NCBI GenBank assembly: GCA_035544635.1
Contig: DATKDQ010000245.1
Coordinates: forward strand, 1 to 36,579
Direction: 5' to 3'
From: DATAFT01 sp035544635
Lineage (GTDB): Bacteria > Acidobacteriota > Thermoanaerobaculia > Multivoradales > Multivoraceae
Length of the DNA stretch: 36,579 bases
Under the pieces are notes generated by a model, which saw nothing but the letters and a program-made list of their open reading frames with translations, did not search any database and had not been told where the DNA came from. Numbering within the stretch: position 1 is the first letter of the stretch; each line of letters begins with the position of its first letter. Shown here piece by piece: positions 1 through 9,654 of this stretch. Both the position numbers and the translations under genes were made by a program.

Positions 1-1175
<1,175 letters not shown>

Positions 1176-1251
1176 GCACGTTGTTCGCCGATCTGGTGGC
1201 GGCGGAGCGTCGCTCCGGGGCACTGGGTTCGGCTCTGGAGGACGCCGCCCG

Positions 1252-1259
1252 TATACGAT
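1252..1259 (+). promoter_or_regulatory. Candidate -10 element placed for leaderless uvrC transcription
   Basis: The sequence TATACGAT holds two overlapping -10-like hexamers: TATACG (1252-1257), 8 nt before the uvrC GTG, and TACGAT (1254-1259), 6 nt before it. That is the normal distance from a -10 to a transcription start, so the mRNA could begin at or next to the start codon. There is no Shine-Dalgarno sequence and no clear -35. A small perfect hairpin (CGGAGCG/CGCTCCG, 1203-1217) lies upstream in the uvrB-uvrC gap; it has no T-run and I do not call it a terminator. Confidence 0.45.
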
Positions 1260-1265
1260 GACTTC

Positions 1266-3131
1266 GTGGCCATCCACGACCGCGTCGCCGACCGCATCCG
1301 TGAGCTGCCCGACCGTCCCGGCATCTACGTCTTCAAGGACGCGCAGGGCACGCCGCTCTACGTGGGCAAGGCCAAGTCGCTGCGCAAGCGGGCGGCGAAC
1401 TACCTGTCGGGAGACCAGGACGGGCGGCTGCTGGCCATGCTACTCGAGGCACACGACCTCGAGTCGGTCGAGACCGACACCGAATCCGAGGCGCTGCTGC
1501 TCGAGAACAACTGGATCAAGCAGCGCCAGCCCCGCTTCAACATCCGGCTGCGGGACGACAAGACCTATCCCTACCTCAAGCTCACCCTGACCGACCCCTA
1601 CCCGCGGCTCGCCTTCACCCGGCGGATCGTCGACGACGGAGCCGAGTACTACGGTCCCTTTCTTCCGGCGGGCCTGGCGCGCAAGGCGATCAAGTTGGTG
1701 CAGAAGCTGTTCCAGATCCGGGTCTGCGACCTCGAGATCGACGGCAGGCTGCCGCGGCCCTGCCTCTACTTCGACATGCGGCGCTGCCTCGGGCCGTGCG
1801 TCGCCGGGCTCACCAGCGCGGAGGAGTACGCCGCGGCGGTGGAGCGGGCTCGCCTCTTCCTCCAGGGCCGCAACCTCGACCTGCTGCGCGAGCTCCGCGC
1901 CCGGATGCTCGAGGCCTCGGACCGCCTGGAGTTCGAGCGCGCGGCAGAGCTGCGCGACACCATGCTCGAAGTGGAGTCGATCGGCGAGCGGCGCAAGCTG
2001 TCCTCGCAGCAAGGCGACGACGTCGACGTCTACGGCGTCTACGTCGCCGGTGACAACGCCGCGGTCACGGTGTTCGTGATGCGCGGTGGACAGGTGCTCG
2101 ACCGCCGCGAGTTCTTCTGGGAAGGCGAGCCCGGCCTCTCGGAGTCGCGGCTCCTCTCCGAGCTCCTGCCCCAGGTCTACGACCGCACTACATTCATCCC
2201 CAAGGAGATCCATCTCCCGATCACGATCGAGGGCGAGGAGGCGCTCGCCGACTGGCTCTCCGAGCGCAAAGGAGAGCGAGTGTACGTGCGGCTGCCGGCG
2301 CGCGGCGCCAAGGCCGAGCGCGTTGCCCTCGCCATGCGCAACGCGCGCATGTCGTACCGCCGCCGGTTCCGCGGCGCGGCGCCTCATCTCGAGGCGGTCG
2401 AGAGCCTACGCCGCCAGCTCGGCCTCGGGGAGCTGCCGTCGCGCATCGAGGGCTTCGACATCTCGACGCTTCAGGGGACCGAGACGGTGGCCAGCCTGGT
2501 GGTCTGGGAGGAGGGGCGGCTGCTCAAGCGCGACTACCGCACCTTCAACATCCGCGGCGTCGAGGGCCCCGACGACTTCGAGGCCATGCGCCAGGCCGTC
2601 GAGCGCGCCTACCGCCGGCGGCTCGAGGAGGTCGGGGCCATGCCCGATCTGATCCTGATCGACGGTGGCCGCGGTCAGCTCAACGCCGCTCTCGGCGCAC
2701 TGGTGCGGCTCGGGGTGGAGGAGACTCCTCTGGCGGGACTCGCCAAGCGCGAGGAGGAGCTCTTCCTACCGGATCGCCCCGAGCCGCTGCGGCTGCCGCG
2801 CCGCGACCCCGGGCTCCAGCTCCTGCAGCGGGTACGCGACGAGGCGCACCGCTTCGCGTTGTCGCGCCACCGGAGGCGGCGCTCGAAGCGCGTGCTGCGC
2901 ACCCGCTTCGACGACCTGGCGGGGGTCGGCAGGATGCGGCGAAAGCTGCTGGTCGAGCGCTTCGGCAGCTTTGTCGCGCTGCGGCGAGCGAGCGTCGAGG
3001 AGATCTCGGACGTGCTCGGCGGGCGGCTCGGGCGCAGCGTGTTCACTCAGTTGCGCGCCGGCGAGGGGCCGGGCGAGTCTGCCCCGAGCACGGTCACGGA
3101 GCCGCCGGCCGCTGGCGAGGACGTCGGCTAA
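1266..3131 (+). CDS. uvrC: UvrABC system protein C
   Basis: UvrC makes the 3' and 5' incisions in nucleotide excision repair after binding the UvrB-DNA complex. The 621-residue length is normal for the family. The N-terminal GIY-YIG nuclease starts at about residue 16 (PGIYVFKDAQG, then LYVGKAKSLRKR). A UVR domain follows near residues 215-250. The C-terminal RNase H-like nuclease shows D398 (GFDIS), D466 (LIDGG) and H528 (EAHRFA). A helix-hairpin-helix region (LAGVGRMRRKLLVERFGS) is near residue 560, followed by a Pro/Glu-rich tail. The GTG start at 1266 puts the GIY motif at the expected distance from the N-terminus and has a -10-like element directly upstream. The stop codon at 3129-3131 doubles as part of the TAAGAT element before the next gene. 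Confidence 0.97.
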   Translation: MAIHDRVADRIRELPDRPGIYVFKDAQGTPLYVGKAKSLRKRAANYLSGDQDGRLLAMLLEAHDLESVETDTESEALLLENNWIKQRQPRFNIRLRDDKTYPYLKLTLTDPYPRLAFTRRIVDDGAEYYGPFLPAGLARKAIKLVQKLFQIRVCDLEIDGRLPRPCLYFDMRRCLGPCVAGLTSAEEYAAAVERARLFLQGRNLDLLRELRARMLEASDRLEFERAAELRDTMLEVESIGERRKLSSQQGDDVDVYGVYVAGDNAAVTVFVMRGGQVLDRREFFWEGEPGLSESRLLSELLPQVYDRTTFIPKEIHLPITIEGEEALADWLSERKGERVYVRLPARGAKAERVALAMRNARMSYRRRFRGAAPHLEAVESLRRQLGLGELPSRIEGFDISTLQGTETVASLVVWEEGRLLKRDYRTFNIRGVEGPDDFEAMRQAVERAYRRRLEEVGAMPDLILIDGGRGQLNAALGALVRLGVEETPLAGLAKREEELFLPDRPEPLRLPRRDPGLQLLQRVRDEAHRFALSRHRRRRSKRVLRTRFDDLAGVGRMRRKLLVERFGSFVALRRASVEEISDVLGGRLGRSVFTQLRAGEGPGESAPSTVTEPPAAGEDVG

Positions 3132-3134
3132 GAT
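3129..3134 (+). promoter_or_regulatory. Candidate -10 element TAAGAT before the J-domain gene
   Basis: TAAGAT begins with the uvrC stop codon and ends 8 nt before the GTG start at 3143. The same hexamer stands 7 nt before the FHA-AAA+ gene at 14219. No Shine-Dalgarno sequence is present in the 8-nt gap. The first three bases are forced by the uvrC stop, so this site alone is weak; it gains weight from the recurring pattern in the window. Confidence 0.35.
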
Positions 3135-3142
3135 CGCGAGCG

Positions 3143-4633
3143 GTGAGCGATCCCGCGAGCGCCGGACAGCCGCCGAAGGCGGGGGCATGTGCGTCCGCCG
3201 CCATGGCGCTGGCGGACTGGCTCGGGAAGGGGCGGAGCGGAGTGGTGGAGGTGCGAGCGCCCGGCGGCACCTGCCGGCTCCACCTCGACGGCGCCGCCCT
3301 GCGCCTGGCGCCCGACGATCCGCTGGCGAACGCCGGCGCGGAGGCGTGCTTCGAGCGCCTGCTCGAGATCCTCGCTTCCGCCACCGCCGACTCGCTGCAG
3401 CTCATGCCGGACACCGGCGTCCCTTCCGCCGGATCGTCGCTCCCGGCGGTGCGCCTGTTGATGGAGGCCGCAGTGCGCGGGCGCGATCGCGCTCAGCTCT
3501 GGACGCTCCTCGGCGGCCGCAAGGCCGCGCTGTGCATGGCGGGTGGCACCGCTCTGGCGAGCCAGGCACTGGCCGACCTCGAGCCGCGGCTGCAGGCTCT
3601 GCTCGCCCGGTTCGTGAAGCCGCGCCCCGTGCTCGAGCTGATCGACGACGACGAGGCGGGGTTCGCCGCCCTGCGCGATGTCGCGCGGCTGCGTGTGGTC
3701 GGGCTGCTCGCGCCGGCGGAGGGTGACGTCGAGAGCTCGATGGCAGCTCTCACCGGACGGTCGCGCGAGCTCTTCCTGCGACGGATCGCGTCCGAGCTCG
3801 AGCGCAGGCCGCTCGAGCTTCGCCCTCCCGAGCACCGCAGCCAGGTCGTCGACATGCTGCGCAGGGTGGGCGCGTGGAGCTACTACGAGCTGCTGCGCGT
3901 CGGCCGCCACGACGACGAGAACGCCATTCACCGGGCGTACGTCGAGGTCGCCCGCCTGGTCCATCCGTCGCACGCCGAGGCGCTCGGCCTCGAAGGCAAG
4001 GCCGCAGCGCTCGACCTGCTGTTCGAGGCCGCGACCGAGGCCTACCTGGTCCTCAGCCATCTCGACCGCCGCCGTGCCTACGACCGCGACCTCGGCCCCG
4101 AGCGCGGCGCTCCGGCGAGCGAGGAGCGTCGCCGCGAGAAGGCGAGCGTGGCGCGCGACATGTACGCGCGGGCGCGGCGCATGGCTCTCGCGCAGGAGTT
4201 CCAACCGGTGATCGAGCTGATGCAGCAGGCGGTCCAGCTCGACCCTCAGGCCGAGTACTACAAGCTCCTCGGCGACGTGCAGCGCCGCAACCCGCAGTGG
4301 AAGGCGGGCGCGGTCGCGAGCTATCGCGACGCCCTCCGCTGCCGTCCCGACGACCCCGATCTGCGACTCGCCTTCGCGCAGGTGCTCGAGGAGCTCGGCG
4401 ACCGCAAGCAGGCCGGCGTCCAGTACCGCGCTGCGCTCGAGCTGCGTCCGGGCGACGAGAAGCTGCGCCGAGCGCTCGATCGGTTCGAGAACCCGAAGAG
4501 CCCGAAGAGCCTCGGCGGCCGCGCGGGTGGCTCCGACGGGGGCATGTTCTCGACCTTCAGAAACCTCTTTCGCCGCGGCAGGAGCACCGGCGACGTCGCG
4601 TCGAAGACCGACGGCGACGACACCCTGGAGTAG
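3143..4633 (+). CDS. J-domain and TPR protein with a DUF4388-like N-terminal domain
   Basis: This is a cytoplasmic protein of 496 residues with no signal peptide or membrane segment. Residues about 15-75 resemble the DUF4388/PatA-type N-terminal fold (GVVEV..., then LHLDGAALRLAP). Residues about 250-320 read as a J domain: WSYYELLRVG, then AIHRAYVEVARLVHPS, then LSHLDRRRAYDRDLG. The HPD tripeptide needed to stimulate DnaK ATPase is HPS here (274-276). Residues about 340-445 form TPR-like helices (YKLLGDVQRRNPQWKAGAVA, then ALRCRPDDPDLRLAFAQVLE). The tail is basic and low in complexity. It follows uvrC by 11 bp but shares no obvious function with it. By analogy with other J/TPR proteins of this type it may be a protein-protein scaffold; no specific role can be read from the sequence. 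Confidence 0.8.
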   Translation: MSDPASAGQPPKAGACASAAMALADWLGKGRSGVVEVRAPGGTCRLHLDGAALRLAPDDPLANAGAEACFERLLEILASATADSLQLMPDTGVPSAGSSLPAVRLLMEAAVRGRDRAQLWTLLGGRKAALCMAGGTALASQALADLEPRLQALLARFVKPRPVLELIDDDEAGFAALRDVARLRVVGLLAPAEGDVESSMAALTGRSRELFLRRIASELERRPLELRPPEHRSQVVDMLRRVGAWSYYELLRVGRHDDENAIHRAYVEVARLVHPSHAEALGLEGKAAALDLLFEAATEAYLVLSHLDRRRAYDRDLGPERGAPASEERRREKASVARDMYARARRMALAQEFQPVIELMQQAVQLDPQAEYYKLLGDVQRRNPQWKAGAVASYRDALRCRPDDPDLRLAFAQVLEELGDRKQAGVQYRAALELRPGDEKLRRALDRFENPKSPKSLGGRAGGSDGGMFSTFRNLFRRGRSTGDVASKTDGDDTLE

Positions 4634-4757
4634 CTGGCTCTGCGCGGTCGAGACTGGCGGGCCGCGGCGCCGGTCGCCCCGCGGAGTACCAGACGACGTC
4701 GCGATCGGGCCGATCCCCCTTCCTCGAAACGCCTCGATCTGTGTGGCAGCCCGCGCT

Positions 4758-4771
4758 CGCATACAATGTAT

Positions 4772-4774
<3 letters not shown>
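4758..4774 (+). promoter_or_regulatory. rnpB promoter -10 inside a perfect 17-bp palindrome
   Basis: CGCATACAATGTATGCG is a perfect inverted repeat (8 + 1 + 8). It contains the -10 hexamer TACAAT (4762-4767), and its right half runs to the first bases of the RNase P RNA, whose P1 stem begins at 4774, about 7 nt after the -10. No clear TTGACA-like -35 is seen 16-18 bp upstream. The symmetry could be an operator, a symmetrical promoter (the other strand reads TACATT) or chance. Confidence 0.6.
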
Positions 4775-5158
<384 letters not shown>

Positions 5159-5226
5159 TTTCCCCGAGCTCGAAACCCGAGAGGTCCGCTCCGGGCCTGG
5201 TGCCCGCTCGGCCGGCGCGAGGAAGC

Positions 5227-6198
5227 GTGAGCGCGGCGCGGCGCTTCTCATCTCCCCGCAAGCCCCGTGCGGTCCTGCCCGGCGACATCGTCGGCGTCGC
5301 CGCGCTGTCGTCGGCGGTGAGCCGCCAGGCGGTCGACGCCGGGGTGCGCCGACTGGAGGAGTACGGGTTCCGCGTGCGCGCGGCAACGAACCTCGGAGAG
5401 GAGTGGCAGGGCTTCGCCGGCCGCGACCAGGCGCGGCTGGCCGGCTTCCACGAGCTGGTGGCCGCGCCCGAGGTGAAGGCGATCATCTTCGCTCGCGGCG
5501 GCCACGGCGTCCTGCGCATCCTGCCGGCGATCGACTGGGAGCTGCTCGCGTCCTCGCCCAAGGCGTACGTCGGCTACTCCGACGTGGTGCCGCTCCTGCT
5601 GCAGATCGTCACGCGGCTGCGCCTGGTGTGCTTTCACGGCCCGATGGTGGCGACCGACCTGGCGGTGCCGCTCGGAGCCGACGAACGACGGTCGTTGCTG
5701 GACGCGCTGGCGGGGAAGCTCGAGCGGGAGATCCCGTGCGAGTGCGCCTCTGGCGTGCGAACGATGGTGGGGCCGCTTCTGGGCGGGTGCCTCGCGATGC
5801 TGGTCTCGACCCTCGGCACCCCCTGGTTCCCGTGCCTGGACGGCTCGCTCCTCTTCCTCGAGGACACCAACGAGCCGCTCTACCGGATCGACCGCATGTT
5901 GACCCAGTTGGAGCTCTCAGGTAGAGTCCGGCGAGTCAAGGGCATGATTCTCGGCCACTTAGGGGAGGCCGAGCGCGTCGCCGGCGGCGCGTGCGCCGGC
6001 GATCTCGGTGGCGAGGACGGCGCTCGTGTCTGGCGCCGGTTGACCGAGCAGCCGATCGGGGGAGAGGCGCGGCGGATCATGGCCTGGAATCTTCCGTGCG
6101 GCCATGGCCGCCCCAACCTGACGCTTCCGCTCGGAGCGACGGCTCGCCTCGACGCCGATACCGGCACGCTCGTCGTCGACGACGTGCCTGAGGTTTGA
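5227..6198 (+). CDS. LD-carboxypeptidase (peptidase family S66)
   Basis: Family S66 enzymes such as LdcA cleave the bond between the L- and D-residues of murein tetrapeptides during cell-wall recycling; MccF members cleave microcin adducts. The N-terminal AVLPGDIVGVAALSS and FARGGHGVLRILPAIDW are typical. The catalytic triad can be placed: Ser118 in GYSD, Glu212 in LFLEDTNEPLYRIDRM, and His293 in the LPCGHG segment, close to Ser115/Glu217/His285 of Pseudomonas LdcA. There is no signal peptide, as expected for a cytoplasmic recycling enzyme. I chose the GTG at 5227 because GAGGA lies just upstream and the length becomes 323 residues; an in-frame GTG at 5200 would add 9. The next gene starts 3 bp after the stop, so the two are probably cotranscribed. 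The murein role is more likely than microcin immunity, but sequence alone does not decide. Confidence 0.9.
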   Translation: MSAARRFSSPRKPRAVLPGDIVGVAALSSAVSRQAVDAGVRRLEEYGFRVRAATNLGEEWQGFAGRDQARLAGFHELVAAPEVKAIIFARGGHGVLRILPAIDWELLASSPKAYVGYSDVVPLLLQIVTRLRLVCFHGPMVATDLAVPLGADERRSLLDALAGKLEREIPCECASGVRTMVGPLLGGCLAMLVSTLGTPWFPCLDGSLLFLEDTNEPLYRIDRMLTQLELSGRVRRVKGMILGHLGEAERVAGGACAGDLGGEDGARVWRRLTEQPIGGEARRIMAWNLPCGHGRPNLTLPLGATARLDADTGTLVVDDVPEV

Positions 6199-6201
6199 GC
6201 C

Positions 6202-6993
6202 ATGGCGAAGACGGTCTTCAGGACCACAGCGAAGAAGCCGCCGAGCCCCGTCGTCCAGTTCGCGCCTGGAGAGACCATCTTCTCCGAGGGAGACGCCGGC
6301 GCCGACATGTTCATCCTGCAGAGCGGCCGGGTCGAGATCTTCAAGATGATCGGCGGCGAGGAGCGCCGTCTCGCGATCCTGGAAAAGGGCGACTTCTTCG
6401 GCGAGATGGCGGTGCTCGAAGAGATGCCCCGCAACGCCACCGCGCGCGCCCTCGGCCACGTGAGCGCGATCGCGGTCTCGAGCGGCACCTTCGACCAGAT
6501 GGTGCGCGAGAACCCGGAGATCGTGGTCCGGATGATGCGCAAGTTGTCCGCCCGCCTGCGCCAGGTGGAGGACGATCTGGACCGCATGGCGCTGCGCGCC
6601 GCCGCCTTGGGCGCTGCCTCGCGGGCGGACGAGCCGGAGCCGCGGCCGACCGCGAAGAAGACCCCCGGATCGCACCGGCTGATCACCGAGAACGGCGACA
6701 CGGTGTTCCACCTGTCGGTGGGGAGCGAGACGACGATCGGGCGGTGCGACCCGGTGACCGGCATCGATCCCGACATCGACCTCAGCCCGGCCGACACTCA
6801 CCGCTCGACCAGCCGCGCCCACGCCAAGATCTATCACCGCGGGCGGAAGTTCTTCCTGCGCGAGGAGATCGGCACCTCGAACGGCACCTTCCTCAACGAG
6901 ACCCGTCTCGAGACCGGCGTGCCCGTCGAGTTGGTCGACGGCGATCACGTGCGCTTCGGCCTGGTCAAGCTGTTGTTCCGCGTCGGGGAGTGA
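6202..6993 (+). CDS. cNMP-binding and FHA domain fusion protein
   Basis: This 263-residue cytoplasmic protein joins two signal-reading domains. Residues about 18-130 are a CRP-like cyclic-nucleotide fold (FAPGETIFSEGDAGADMFIL, then a phosphate-binding cassette GEMAVLEEMPRNATARA in which the usual Glu and Arg are kept, so nucleotide binding is plausible). A helix about 105-135 resembles the CRP dimer helix. Residues about 170-260 are an FHA domain, the phosphothreonine-binding module, with TIGR, the STSRAHAKI segment and GTSNGTFLN. The helix-turn-helix of CRP-type regulators is absent, so it is probably not itself a transcription factor. A Pro/Ala/Glu linker separates the halves. It starts 3 bp after the LD-carboxypeptidase gene. 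A role linking a second messenger to Ser/Thr phosphorylation is an inference; no kinase is encoded nearby. Confidence 0.85.
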   Translation: MAKTVFRTTAKKPPSPVVQFAPGETIFSEGDAGADMFILQSGRVEIFKMIGGEERRLAILEKGDFFGEMAVLEEMPRNATARALGHVSAIAVSSGTFDQMVRENPEIVVRMMRKLSARLRQVEDDLDRMALRAAALGAASRADEPEPRPTAKKTPGSHRLITENGDTVFHLSVGSETTIGRCDPVTGIDPDIDLSPADTHRSTSRAHAKIYHRGRKFFLREEIGTSNGTFLNETRLETGVPVELVDGDHVRFGLVKLLFRVGE

Positions 6994-7036
6994 CGGCAGC
7001 CGGCTCGGCCGGCGCCTGTGAAATCGTGCGGCCGCT

Positions 7037-9103
7037 GTGATCGACGTCCGCGCTCCGCTCACGGCGCTTCCCGGCATCGGGCCCAAGCGCGCCGCTGCGC
7101 TCGCCGAGCACGGCATCGCGACCCTCGGCGACCTGCTGCGTCACCTGCCAGCGCGCTACCAGGATCGCCGCCGGGTGGTCGGTCCTGCGCAGGTGCTGGG
7201 CCCCGGCACGCATACCGTCCGCGGACGACTGCGGGGATTGCGACGGCAATTCACGCGCCGCCGCGGCCTGCGGGTCCATGTCGCTACCCTGGAGGCCGGT
7301 GCAGCGGCGCTCCGGGTGGTCTGGTTCAACCAGCCTTATCTCACCACCCAGGTGCTCCCCGACGTCGAGTACATTCTTCACGGTGACGCGCGGGCAGGCC
7401 GTGACGGCCAGATCGAGCTGGTCAACCCATCGTGGGAGCCGGTTCGGGACGAGGGGGAGGCCGAAGATCTGGTGCCGGTCTACACCCCGTTGCCGGGCCT
7501 CAGCCCGTCGAGCGTGCGCAGGCTCGTCGGCCGGGCGCTCGACGCGATCGAACTCGAGCGGGGGTTCGAGGAGACGGTGCCCGACGCGGTGCTGCGGCGC
7601 CACCGCCTCCCTCCGCTGCCGCGAGCGCTCGCCGCGCTCCACCGCCCGGGTAAGGACGCCGATCCGGCCGCGCTCGCCGCCGGCACGACGCCCGCGCACC
7701 AGCGCCTGGTCTACGGCGAGCTGCTCGAGCTGCGGGCCCGGGTCGAGCTCGCCCGAGCCCGCCTACTACCGGCGCGCAAGCCGCAGCGCTACGCGCTCGA
7801 CGAGCGGAGTCGCCGCCGCCTGGACGCCATCGCGCCATTCGCCCTCACGCCGTCCCAGCGGCGAGCTCGGGACCAGATCCTGGCCGACCTCGAGCAGCCG
7901 CGGCCGATGCAGCGCCTGCTGCAGGGCGACGTCGGCTGCGGCAAGACGATCGTGGCGGCGATCGCGCTCGGGGCGGCGCTCGAGAGCGGGCTTCAGGGCG
8001 CGTACATGGCGCCCACCGAGCTCCTCGCCGAGCAGCACTTCGAGCGCCTGCGCGGCGTGCTCGGCGCGAGCCACCGCGTCGAGCTCGTCACCGCGTCGAG
8101 TCGCAGAGCGCTCGGCGCCCTACGCACCGGCGAGGTAGCGCTCGCCATCGGCACCCACGCGCTGCTCGAGCGCGGAGTCGAGTTTCGACGCCTCGGCGTC
8201 GCCGTGATCGACGAACAGCACCGTTTCGGCGTGAGCCAGCGCCAGGCGCTGCTCGCCAAGGGGGCGCTGCCCGATCTCCTGGTGATGAGCGCGACGCCGA
8301 TTCCGCGGTCGCTCGCCCTGACGCTCTACGGCGACCTCGACGTCTCGCTGATCGATCAGATGCCGCCCGGCCGCGGTGAGGTGCGCACCTCGGTGCTGCC
8401 GCGGTCGCGCCGCGCCAAGGTGTATGCCGCCCTGCGGCGGCGGCTCGAGCAGGGAGGCCAGGCCTACATCGTGCTGCCGCTGATCGAGGCTTCGGCCGAG
8501 ATCGGCGCCGCCGCGCTCGAACGCGAGGGGGAGGAGGTCCGGCGGTGGCTCGACGGAGTGCCCAGCGCGTTCGTCCACGGTCGCCTCGACCGCGACGCGC
8601 GCACGGCGGCGATGCACGGCTTCACCAGCGGAGAGCTCCGCGTGCTGATCGCCACCTCGGTGATCGAGGTCGGCGTCGACGTCGCCGCCGCCACCTTCCT
8701 GGTGATCGAGAGCGCCGAGCGCTTCGGGCTCGCGCAGCTCCACCAGCTCCGTGGCCGAATCGGCCGCGGACCCGGCGAGTCCCACTGTGTGGCGCTGCAT
8801 GGCGCGCTCACGCCCGAGGCAAAGCGCCGGCTCGGCATCTTCGCCTCGACGCTCGATGGCTTCCAGATCGCCGAGGCCGACCTCGCCGAGCGCGGGCCCG
8901 GCGACCTGGAAGGCTTCCGGCAGTCGGGTCTGCCGCGCCTGCGCGCCGCTCGACTCGACCGCGATCTCGAGTGGCTCGAGAAGGCGCGCGAGGACGCCCG
9001 CGCGATCGTGGGTCCGCCTTCCGATCCGGCCTGGTCGCGCTTTCTCGCGCGCCTGGAGAACGGGCTCGGCGAACGGGATGCGCGCCGCCTGACGGGAGGG
9101 TAG
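7037..9103 (+). CDS. recG: ATP-dependent DNA helicase RecG
   Basis: RecG regresses stalled replication forks and branch-migrates Holliday junctions. The 688-residue length fits the family. The N-terminal wedge region starts with LPGIGPKRAAALAEHGIATL. The helicase motifs are Walker A GDVGCGKT (297-304), TELLAEQH, the DEQH-type motif VIDEQHRFGVSQRQ, MSATPIPR, the segment ending VFVHGRLD as AFVHGRLDRDAR, ATSVIEVGVDV and QLHQLRGRIGRG. The C-terminal part has DLAERGPGDLEGFRQSG, which is characteristic of RecG. The start is a GTG with no strong ribosome-binding site, 43 bp after the cNMP-FHA gene. Downstream genes follow closely on the same strand. Identity is secure. Confidence 0.97.
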   Translation: MIDVRAPLTALPGIGPKRAAALAEHGIATLGDLLRHLPARYQDRRRVVGPAQVLGPGTHTVRGRLRGLRRQFTRRRGLRVHVATLEAGAAALRVVWFNQPYLTTQVLPDVEYILHGDARAGRDGQIELVNPSWEPVRDEGEAEDLVPVYTPLPGLSPSSVRRLVGRALDAIELERGFEETVPDAVLRRHRLPPLPRALAALHRPGKDADPAALAAGTTPAHQRLVYGELLELRARVELARARLLPARKPQRYALDERSRRRLDAIAPFALTPSQRRARDQILADLEQPRPMQRLLQGDVGCGKTIVAAIALGAALESGLQGAYMAPTELLAEQHFERLRGVLGASHRVELVTASSRRALGALRTGEVALAIGTHALLERGVEFRRLGVAVIDEQHRFGVSQRQALLAKGALPDLLVMSATPIPRSLALTLYGDLDVSLIDQMPPGRGEVRTSVLPRSRRAKVYAALRRRLEQGGQAYIVLPLIEASAEIGAAALEREGEEVRRWLDGVPSAFVHGRLDRDARTAAMHGFTSGELRVLIATSVIEVGVDVAAATFLVIESAERFGLAQLHQLRGRIGRGPGESHCVALHGALTPEAKRRLGIFASTLDGFQIAEADLAERGPGDLEGFRQSGLPRLRAARLDRDLEWLEKAREDARAIVGPPSDPAWSRFLARLENGLGERDARRLTGG

Positions 9104-9173
9104 ACTCTCGCGCGCTGGCGGCCGGCGCCCCTCGCGTCGGTGGTTGCGGCTCGCCAGCGGGGGATGCCGCGAA

Positions 9174-9650
9174 ATGATGGGCAGGGCGCTGTTGATCGTC
9201 GGCTGGCTGGCGACGGTCGGATTCGTCGCCAACGGCGTGATCGGCTACCTGTTGGGGGACACGCTGCAGGCGTTGACGCCCCACCTGCTGCTCGGCCTGG
9301 TGGCCTGCCTGCTCCTCCTGTTCTCGCACTGCTGGGTGATGTTCTACCTGATCGGCACCGGCAAGGCGATCAAGGAGGCGGTCGCCGAGCACCGACTCGA
9401 AGCGGAGCTGGCCGAGCGGACCAAGGGCTTCAAGAGCCGCACCTACCCCTGGCTCCTGCTGGCCATGGGGCTGGCGATCGCCACCTTCGTGCTGGGCGGC
9501 GGCTACGTCGCCGGCGCGGTGCCGGGCTGGATCCACGAGGCGCTGTTCTACGTCACACTCGCGGTGCAGGTGTGGACGCTGCTGCTTGAGGGCCAGGTTC
9601 TGCTCGCCAACGAGCGTCTGATGCACGAGATCAACCAGCGCCTGGCATAG
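9174..9650 (+). CDS. Small four-helix membrane protein, unknown function
   Basis: I do not recognise the family with certainty. The 158-residue product has about four hydrophobic segments (roughly residues 5-27, 36-60, 91-113 and 121-143). Between helices 2 and 3 lies a charged amphipathic stretch starting with the motif FYLIGTGKAIKEAV. Histidines sit at or near helix ends (His37, His52, His121), which would allow heme or metal binding, but nothing shows that it happens. I chose ATG 9174 (the first of two adjacent Met codons), preceded by a GGGGGA stretch about 9 nt upstream; a TTG at 9144 would add 10 residues that do not look like a membrane start. It sits between recG and scpA, 4 bp before the latter, so it probably belongs to that transcript. 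Confidence 0.75.
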   Translation: MMGRALLIVGWLATVGFVANGVIGYLLGDTLQALTPHLLLGLVACLLLLFSHCWVMFYLIGTGKAIKEAVAEHRLEAELAERTKGFKSRTYPWLLLAMGLAIATFVLGGGYVAGAVPGWIHEALFYVTLAVQVWTLLLEGQVLLANERLMHEINQRLA

Positions 9651-9654
9651 CAGC

